DNA of 64,000 bases from Sphaerolaimus hirsutus (lineage: Eukaryota; Nematoda; Chromadorea; Monhysterida; Sphaerolaimidae): positions 22,111,792-22,175,791 of the forward strand of contig OZ038456.1 of NCBI GenBank assembly GCA_964036195.1, written 5' to 3'. Shown in pieces: positions 56,154 to 64,000 of this stretch; position 1 is the stretch's first letter, and each line of letters opens with the position of its first letter. The notes under the pieces are model-generated. The model did no database searches and had not been told where the DNA came from. It saw only the letters and a list, made by a program, of their open reading frames with translations. The position numbers and the translations under genes are program-made.

Positions 56154-56530
56154 CAGGGACGTATTCAGGATTTTTGAGCGGGGGGAGGCTGCTTGTTTAC
56201 GGATGCCGGCTAGGGGGCGCTCAGCCCCCCCCCCTAAAATTTTTGCTACATAGTGGCGGAATGGCGCCAGCGCCATGGAACGCTGTATATGTATGTAAAT
56301 ATACATACAAAACAGAAAAAAGCACCACATTGGGTGTATTTATAACGATTTGCGGCCACATGGAGCAAATCTGACGATAATATTTACCTTATGTTTGGTG
56401 AAGAATGCGCGCTTGCGCGCAAAATTTATTACGCTGACGTTGAAAAAGTCGCATTTTCCGGTCACTATCTGGTCTGGCCCCGGGAGGTGGGGGTTGCAGC
56501 CCCCCCCCGCCCCCCCTGGATACGGCCCTG
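56154..56530. mobile_element. hAT-like element, CAGGGACGTA subfamily
   Basis: Ends CAGGGACGTATTCAGGATT and CCTGGATACGGCCCTG. Perfect duplication attactaa (56146-56153 and 56531-56538). Confidence 0.9.
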
Positions 56531-56894
56531 ATTACTAACCACCAGCGCTAAAAGAGTCATGCCAATAATCGAAATCAGCACCATTCTGCTGGCTTATTTT
56601 CTGTATTTTGATTTGTTACATTTGTAATTTTTGACTGCCTTTTGCGGTTGTTCATCATTGATTTCATTCAGCCGTGGGAGGAAAGAAAATGGCGACAAGT
56701 GCATTGTGTCTGAAATTCAGTTACTTTATCTGCACATCTGGTGTGAAAAATGATAAGTAAAAGTTGAATTTTAGTTCATCACATCGCTTCCAAAATTATG
56801 CACTTCCTTTCACTATGCCACAAATTCACAAAGCAAGATAGGAAACTTAAAATGAAATGTTCAGAAATTAAAGGTTCCCATTTTCAGGTGAACA

Positions 56895-57220
56895 TTGGCC
56901 TGGGGCCAATTCCGCAAAAGATGATGTGAAAAGCGAAGTAAAAAGTTAGAGTGAAAGTGAAAGTGAAAAGCGAAGTGAAAAATAAATAAAATAAATAAAT
57001 ATAAAGGTAAACGTCAAGGACGAATTCTGATTTAGAAAGCATTTTTTCCGTTGACGGTGATGATGTTTTAGTGGGAAACGGAACTGATTTTCCGCTAGCG
57101 TGGGAACTTTGGAATTGAAAATGTTACCCCATTCAAAAAAGTTCACTTCAAAATTTCACTTCGCTTTTGACTTCGCTTTTCACTACGCTTCCCACTTCAC
57201 TTTTTGCAGAATTGGCCCCA
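56895..57220. mobile_element. Palindromic element, CCAATTCCGCAAAA type
   Basis: 'ggggccaattccgcaaaag' faces 'tttttgcagaattggcccc'. AAGTGAAAAGCG repeats inside. Relative of 35360-35555. Confidence 0.7.
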
Positions 57221-57501
57221 CCCCAGATAGCTTTTTACTCGCTTACATTCGCTTTGAATGCTTCTGGAACGATCTATAGGCTGGACAGACAAACAAATGA
57301 CGCCAGACAAAAATGGCGATAAACGCCACTAGCCCTAAAATGGCGCCAGTGCGTAAGTCCATCACTAGTCCCGAAAGAAAAAAGTGCCAAGGATTAAGAG
57401 GCCAGTATACTTTTTACAAAAATCAGACATTTATTCCATTCCACCAAACCAACACTGATGCAAAATTTGACTTTATTTGAAAATGCAGCGAAAAATTCAT
57501 A

Positions 57502-58390
57502 CCGTAAATGCTCTATTATGCTACGATTACAGCTCGGGCGTAAAATTCCAGCGTAAAATTCCATCGCAAAATTGATTACTCAAAAGTGGATGATGATACA
57601 GGTCTGCAATTTTTCATGGAGAATATGTTTATCAATACCTTCATTGTGTCCGAGAGTCATCATCCACAGTCACTGCAATTTGATTGTGGAAATTCAAAAA
57701 TTTCTATTTTACGCTGGAATTTTACGCCAGCTGAAGAAAAGTCCATTCTACGCCAGGTGATTGCATGCAATGACATAGCGTAGAATTGATTTTTCTTCAG
57801 CTGGCGTAAAATTCCAGCGTAAAATAGAAATTTTTGAATTTCCACTATCAAATTGCAGTGACTGTGGATGATGACTCTCGGACAGAATGAAGGTATTGAT
57901 AAACATATTCTCCATGAAAAATTGCAGACCTGTATCATCATCCACTTTTATGTAATCAATTTTGCGATGGAATTTTACGCTGGAATTTTACGCCCGAGCT
58001 GTAATCGTAGCATTAGGACGACACTCCTCCAATAAAGCGACCTCTCCAATAGTACGACCCCCTTTGGCACGTTGTGTAAATATAAAGCGACCCTCTCCAA
58101 TAATCCGACCCCCTCCAATAACCCGACCCCCAAAGAAAAATTAAAAAAAAGAAAAACGATGTCGCAATCTTCGGACGCCGCTAATTGATATCGTTGACCC
58201 CGAATATTAAGCATTTTGAGAATTTTGTGGCTTTGATGTGATTACCTATTGCTTTACGGTGCCATGCTCATACGCGTTAAATGAAAAGTTGAGTTTTTGA
58301 AAAATACAATACGACCCTCTCCAATAATGCAACCCCCAAAAATGTGCTGAAAACAATAAACCGACCGTCGCCTTATTGGAGCATTTACGG
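57502..58390. mobile_element. TA-flanked CCGTAAATGCTC element with nested fold-back
   Basis: TA-CCGTAAATGCTCTATTA...TATTGGAGCATTTACGG-TA. The fold-back at 57519-58012 interrupts it close to its left end. Confidence 0.75.
57519..58012. mobile_element. Fold-back element with GCGTAAAATTCCA arms, intact copy
   Basis: TGCTACGATTACAGCTCGGG at the left and its exact reverse complement at the right, with a second self-complementary zone in the middle. Close copy of 28286-28775. Confidence 0.85.
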
Positions 58391-58836
58391 TAGGTATAAT
58401 AAATATGATATTTAAACTAGTCCAAAAGAGACTCAACATATCAGCAGCCAACCTGAAACTTCACAAAAAAGTTCAAATGCTTATACAATAGAATTTGTTA
58501 TGAATATTTATGTTGTGATGGCAAAATATGATAAAATGTAAATACTCATTAAAATTGTTCAAAACAGTAGAATTAACTGACTGTAAATACATTCAGGCAC
58601 ATTTGGAAAAATGAGTGTGATCAATTATTGAACAAACTACAAATGCTGAACAAAAGAAAAACATTACCTAGTTCACATTTTGATTGTAAAAGAGGTGTAG
58701 ATGTGAACAAAATGTAACAAAAGTTTTCAACATACACAATACCATAAAATAAAAGTACAGTAAATAAATAATGTATTTTGATGGGCAGAAAAGGCAAGAC
58801 AAATTATACAAATCACATGCTGCAGAAAATCATATC

Positions 58837-61800
58837 TTATGATGTTTGAGGCTTTTCAACATTCTGAACTTCATCTCTGGTTTCAGCGGAATCTGCAGGT
58901 GAAAAAAACTTTTGGTAATGTCATGATGAAATAAAAATGAATGCAAGTCATAAATACCAGTTATTTCTTAATCTGGTATTTTTTATAAAAAGCAAAAAAA
59001 AATGCAAAATCCACACAGCCAAAAATCTACCAAACCATACAAAATGAAATATGACAAACTATTCATTAAGTTCCATTCATTTCATACCCCCAGCTGCTGT
59101 ACCCAAAATCCCAAAGGTAATCCCAAAACCCTACTTCACCCTACTAATAAACCCCCCCACCCACCTTTCCCTTCACACTTCCCCTCACTCTGCTCCCCCT
59201 CAGCACCCTTCTTCTCGCCCTGCTGTATACATTGCACAATGTAGCTCAAATGCTGCAAACTATTGGGCCTCTCCTGAGTCTGCTGTGACGAATTGGCACC
59301 GGACGAATCGGGAACGCTTTGTTGTTGGTTTGGTGATTTTGGCTCCACCTTTCCGGGGGATTGACTGCCAGATGCGTTTGCATTTGTGTCTGGACTGGCG
59401 ACGGGTTGATGGGTTTGACTTGAGCTAGGCTGAGATAGGTTGCTGGTGCAGATTGATGTTGGGGTTTTGTTGTCCATTGTGGAGGTTCTGGGAGGGGAGA
59501 GGTGGTGAAAGTCTTTTTTGAGAATAATGAAGTTTCAACAGTTTTTAATTTATTTTTGACATTTTTTTTCCGCTCAATACAAAAATTTACTTTTGAACTT
59601 TCTTAAAACTCGGGTAAACCATTATGTACCTTTTACAAGAGGACAGTGAAACTTTTGTGCATGTGAAGGGTAAGCATTTCATGCTCTCTAAAATACAGTG
59701 ATGAAATTGAGTTTTTGTGTCAGATTCTTTGAAAAAGCATAGACCCAGTATGTTTCTGGAGGGAATGTAAATGTAAAGACAGCCTGTACACTTGGCACAC
59801 AATAATAAATATATTTTGTGTAAAACATAACTCATTTGCAACTAAATTATTCTCAACAGAGCATTTCATTCAAAAAGATCATTTTATTCACTCCAAACAG
59901 CCTTCAATCCCCACTATCTAAACACATCTTCCACAACTCGCATCCCACCCCAACCCACCTGTTAGCCCCCCTGGCACCCCTGGACCCCCTGCCCCTCCCC
60001 CTGCCTCTGGGGGCACCCCTCGTCTGTGTACCGCTCTGCACCCCACTGGCACCCCCCGCATTGTCGGCGGCGCCGCCCTCTGAAGTGTGCACGGGTGGCA
60101 AATGCGGCAGGTTGTTGGATATGAGTGAGGTTGGCTGGGATTGGCTGGCGGGAATGTTGAGTGGACTCATTCCGGAGTTTGGGGGGAGGGTGTGGGAGAG
60201 GGAGTAGTCTGAGGGTGGGGGGGTCGTTTGAAGGGGGTATATTTTCGGGTGACCAAATGGAATGATGATAAGTAGAATAATGTCTAACGAATCAACGATG
60301 GCAAATTTATCGAATTTTCAGTTTTTTTCTCCACTTTTCGAATTTTTTTCACCACTAGGAAAAACGCGTAAAAATCTAGTAATTTTCTCTCTCGAAAAAT
60401 TCGACAATTCGAACACGTCTTAGTATTTCCTCTCTTTTTCTTCGAAATTTTGTTTGAAAATTAGTATTAGGTAAATGCAGAAACTAATTTCAAAACATCA
60501 ATTTCACATGGATCTGTCGGACGTCGGTGGAAACAGCTTGGAATGCTGCAAAACATAATGATGTTTTCAACATTTAACAGAAAACCTTCGACAATAATTT
60601 AGTGGGGAAAAATTCGAAAACTCGAAGTGTTCCAAAAAATTCGAAAAGTCTGTGAAGAACACTTTAAAATTAAAACACATTCTAAAGAAGTTTTGCCATC
60701 GTTACAACCCACACCCCGATCTCCAAAAAGAAACCCTCAATCAACCCCCCCCCCCCACTTACCCATTTCCTGGACGGGCTGCAAGCACTCCACATTGTGC
60801 TGCTGTTGATGTATATGCGTCACACCCGTTCCCGTCGTATACTCATTCGCGCCGGCGACGTTCATGCCCGGCATGCCGGAGGTGGACATGTTCGACGGGG
60901 AGCTTTGATGGGCTGGCTGGTGCGTCGATTGGGACAGACTTTGGGTGTAATAGATGCTGTCGGGGGGCTGCGGGGGGGGGGGGGTTGATTGAAGTTTTTG
61001 GGTTGTTGTGTGTAATTTCTCTATGTCATGGGATTGTGAGCGATTGTGGTCAAGTTTAAGTAAAATGTCACGTGATAACTCTACTTTTTTTATATATGGA
61101 ACATTTTACACGACATTTTCAAAGGTGCAACAAAGTTTTTGAATTTCCAAAAGAGCAACAAAAGATCAGGCCATTTCCACACACTTCTTCAACCCATGTT
61201 TTGCTGTAATCTCACTAATTATATTGAAGAGCATCAGAAAGAGGGGCGCCATAAATTGATAACAGCCAAAAATCGATTTTTCATTTTCTCTATTTTAATG
61301 TTGTCGCCAGCCTCACCCTGAAACCACGTTGGCGCCAATGTGGCTTGTGGCTACGCGCCAAGCGCCATGGGCGCCACAGAAAAGGGGCACCAAATGCCAA
61401 TGGCACCATGGCCGTATGGCGCCCTCGGAAACCGCCAGTGTAGCGATGGAATAGCGCCATGGCGCTGGCGTCATTTGAGTGAGCCAAATGGCGCCGCGCA
61501 ATGACACCATTTCTGCTTGGCGCAATTTTCTGCCGCCATTCCATCACTACGCCAGTGCTATGGCGTTTTCCCCTCACTACCAACTTTCAAAGTGAGTAAA
61601 AATTAGTGATGTAAAAGCGCCATGGTGCTGGCGCCTGTGGCTAGCGCCTAAGCAAAAAACGTCATGGCGCTTCTGGCGCTATTTGCGCTTGGTGCTAGGG
61701 GTAGGTTTCAAACGGGATCCCGATCCCGATCCCGGATCCCGTGAAATTCCGGGATTTAGCAGTCCCGATCCCGATCCCGAAAATTTTCAAATACCAATCC

Positions 61801-63456
61801 CGATCCCGAGAAACTCCCAAGTCCGGGATCCCGATTCCGGATCAATTAGTGGAAATTATCAAAAGTGAAAAAATGACATTTTTGCATGTAAAAATGTGAA
61901 CGCAAACCCCCAGCGTTCATTTTATGCCACTTTTCTGGCATCCAACAGTGTTTTGAGACCTTTATGAACAACTGTGGATGCCAGAACATTGGCCAAAAGC
62001 TCTATCCCAATACCCCAATCCCGATCCCGAAAAAGTGCCAATCCCGATCCCGATCGCGTGACCCCAATCCCGGCCAACCCCGATCCCGATCCCGAAATCT
62101 CAAAAAACCAATCCCGATCCCGATCCCGATCCTGAAAAGTCAATCCCGTTTGAACCCTAGCTAGGGGTCGGAAAAGCGCCATGGCGCTTGGCACCAAAGT
62201 TCTGGCGCTTTTCACATCACTAGCCCAACCCAACCCACCAAATAATCGTTGCTCTGGTGCTGGTGCGTCTGGTGGCCGTGCAGCACGGCGGTGGCCAAAT
62301 TCGGCGCCAATGCCTTGTTCAATTTTCCCGCGCTGTGCAGCATGTCTTCCAGGGATTCGATGTAGTCGATCGCGTTGCGCAGGATTTCTACCTGGGTACG
62401 GGTTTGAGATTTTGTAGGGAGGTTGAGTTTTTGGCAGTGTGCCCACTAGTTTATTGGCGGTAAACTAAAAGTTTGGTCAACTCATAAATCAACTTTGAAT
62501 GGCATTTGAGTTCACTGGAATTAGGTGTTTGTCAACTACAGTTGATGGAGAGTAGAAATAATCCATTCCAGTAAACACAAATGCGTTCAAGGCCGATTAT
62601 TACGCCTACTAAATTATTAATATTCCATTGGTAAACTAGAATGTGCAGCGATTTTTTTACACACAAGGTATTTGTCAAATTTCCTGTCAATTAATTTCAA
62701 ATTCACTCACAATTATAACCCAAAAATGCACCAATGTCAACGACTTGACAAACCTTGGGCAATCTCTGATTCGGGTTGGCGTGGGTTCTCCGTTTCAAAG
62801 TTTCAAATGCTTCATTCACTTTTCTCAAGCGGCGTCGTTCGCGCATTGTCGCCGCCTTGCGCCGGTCCATCTGTGATTGCTGAAAAAATGGAGCGAGAAT
62901 TTTTGTTTTCATATTTATCACTGCCATTCCATGGCCATGGCGCCATTCAAAATAATGGCGCTGGGCGCCAGATGACGCCAGAGAAAAGGGCTCCAAGCGT
63001 GTGTCGCAGGCCCAAATAAGCATGTGAAGAAATATCATGAAAAATGTTAGATGAACAGTTAAAAACTAACGAAATTTTGACATTTTAGATGAATTTTTAC
63101 ACTTCGCACAACATTTTACATTTACATGAAATTTTACAGTGTCTGATTCTTTACAGGGTTCTACATGTAAACTGCAAAGTACCCACATAAGATAAATTAT
63201 ACTCAATAAAATATCACTGGGCACTTTACATTGACTCAAACCTGAATCAAAACTCGAGACACCAAAATCAATCCCAAAATCGATCCCAAAATGGGTGTCC
63301 CAACCCCCAATAACCCCCCCCCCCCTTTACCCACCGACACAGTTTTCTTCTTGCACGCTTTACACGCCCAAAGGAGACATCTGCGCGGCCCGTGGTGCCC
63401 GTCATGCCCGGCTAACCCTGCGCCCGGTGCTAAGACGTGAGGCACGTGACAGTCGC
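58837..63456 (-). CDS. Myogenic regulatory factor (MyoD/Myf5 family bHLH), seven exons found
   Basis: A muscle-determining transcription factor that binds E-boxes with an E-protein. Exons: 63335-63456, 62754-62870, 62239-62391, 60763-60967, 59959-60208, 59165-59487, 58837-58892; all joins keep phase, about 407 residues. In order: '[12 protein letters not shown]' (Cys/His-rich and basic), '[20 protein letters not shown]' with the muscle-specific Ala-Thr, '[19 protein letters not shown]', '[18 protein letters not shown]' (helix 2), a Gln/Ser-rich middle, a Gly/Arg-rich run '[14 protein letters not shown]', and '[14 protein letters not shown]', matching MyoD helix III. The C-terminus is '[10 protein letters not shown]'. 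The N-terminus is open: an in-frame ATG at 63580 could start it, but the pyrimidine-rich run before 63456 looks like an intron end. bHLH identity is certain. Confidence 0.95.
61441..61549. mobile_element. Very short hAT-like element, 109 bp
   Basis: Ends TAGCGATGGAATAGCGCC and ...GCCATTCCATCACTA. Perfect duplication cgccagtg (61433-61440 and 61550-61557). Inserted in a GGCGCC array (61330-61430) in an intron of the myogenic factor gene. Confidence 0.85.
61604..62222. mobile_element. GGCGCC hAT-like element split by a CCCGAT element
   Basis: TAGTGATGTAAAAGCGCC at the left, GCGCTTTTCACATCACTA at the right. Flanks do not match. The right end lies only 16 bp inside the intron donor at 62238. Confidence 0.6.
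61702..62159. mobile_element. hAT-like element, CCCGAT subfamily
   Basis: Ends TAGGTTTCAAACGGGAT and ATCCCGTTTGAACCCTA. Perfect duplication gctagggg (61694-61701 and 62160-62167). Confidence 0.9.
62925..63260. repeat. GGCGCC fragment and inverted-repeat remnant in an intron
   Basis: 62930-63005 is a GGCGCC fragment; 63090-63250 has 'acatgaaattttacagtg' and 'tttacagggttctacatg' blocks of the introner-related family. Both lie in the intron between the two bHLH-encoding exons. Confidence 0.5.
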
Positions 63457-63825
63457 CTGTAGAGGGGGTAATGATTTGGATACGGGAGTGGATTTGGATA
63501 TGAAGGGGTGGTGGAGGGATATGTGGCGTGAGAATTGGAGAGAATTGGACAAGTGCCAAGGATGGTGGGTTTTCGTTCATTATTAATTAATTAAAGTCTG
63601 ACTTATGTTGATGCACGGAAACTTTGGCATTCACTCGATGAAAACAAATGAATTGAATATCACTGCGAAAAAACTTATACGCCCGAATGTCAAATGACAA
63701 CTCAGTTTTTCGTGAAAGAACCCTACATTAAATTATCAGAGACATCACAGTTCATAGCAATTCCAACAAACAGTCAATCAAATCAAATTAATCAATCAAT
63801 TAACCCCCCCAAAATCCCTCAGGTG

Positions 63826-64000
63826 CCACTCCCAGACCCCATAAAATGCCCTGTAAAATGTCAAATCTCATGCAAAGTGTCAAAAGTCATGTAAATGCCC
63901 TGGAAAATGACATGTGCGTTTGTAATTGTCCAATACGTTTTCCATGACTTTAGGTACTTTGCATGTCATTTGACATCTCACAGGCCATTTTACAGGCTCT
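63826..64000. repeat. Introner-related inverted repeat cut by the window end
   Basis: Begins 'aggtgccactcccagacccc', continues 'aaaatgccctgtaaaatgtc', and the right side has started ('ggccattttacaggctct') when the window ends. Same ends as 27352-27504. Confidence 0.55.

Noticed and set aside
55559-56374. 271-codon plus-strand ORF
   Set aside because: It crosses two unrelated transposons and a low-complexity stretch, with no domain. A Lys-rich minus-strand frame at 55510-55737 is equally unsupported.
61922-62446. 174-codon minus-strand ORF over the myogenic factor exon
   Set aside because: It reads the exon at 62239-62391 in the wrong frame and runs into repeat sequence.

Overview
The window reads as intron-rich nuclear DNA of an animal, probably a bilaterian invertebrate. 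The main argument is a myogenic bHLH factor (Cys-rich/basic region, helix-loop-helix and C-terminal helix III) next to intron-split homologues of SPRTN and APC11. I cannot name the species. The sequence is AT-rich and made mostly of short non-autonomous transposons. Nearly all real coding sequence lies in small exons that simple ORF finding misses or puts in the wrong frame, so genes were rebuilt by matching splice sites, intron phase and family motifs.

Layout. 0-8.5 kb: a nested transposon stack. An outer inverted-repeat element (1631-8497) is broken by a hAT-like element carrying a gene fragment (1693-2571) and by a gag-only LTR retrotransposon on the minus strand (2606-7537) whose leader holds an array of hairpins. 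8.5-17.5 kb: miniature elements, a large inverted repeat and a 300-bp near-perfect palindrome. 17.8-23.5 kb: a complete LURP-one-related (LOR) gene on the minus strand, four coding exons, with four hAT elements in one intron. 23.6-27.3 kb: repeats. 27.3-33.8 kb: a plus-strand gene with a neuronal-calcium-sensor-like EF-hand region; two of its introns are themselves inverted-repeat elements. 34-42 kb: repeats and the last two exons of an unidentified minus-strand gene (38.6-39.4 kb). 42.0-49.7 kb: a complete eight-exon SPRTN gene, minus strand. 50.6-52.7 kb: a three-exon APC11 gene, minus strand. 53-58.4 kb: repeats. 58.8-63.5 kb: a seven-exon myogenic regulatory factor gene, minus strand, N-terminus not certain.

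Repeats. At least sixteen elements end in TAG(G/T)G- or CAG-type inverted repeats and have perfect 8-bp target duplications, the hAT signature; three more have 6-7 of 8 matching. Each subfamily has its own short motif repeated just inside both ends (GGCGCC, CCCGAT, TTTCCG, GTAAACG, GCGC between A/T runs). A second group has CCGTATTTCCTCG-type ends and a TA duplication. A third group is long palindromic fold-backs. The identified genes (DNA-protein crosslink repair, cell-cycle ubiquitin ligase, muscle transcription factor, LOR protein, EF-hand protein) are functionally unrelated neighbours. No tRNA, rRNA or CRISPR was seen.
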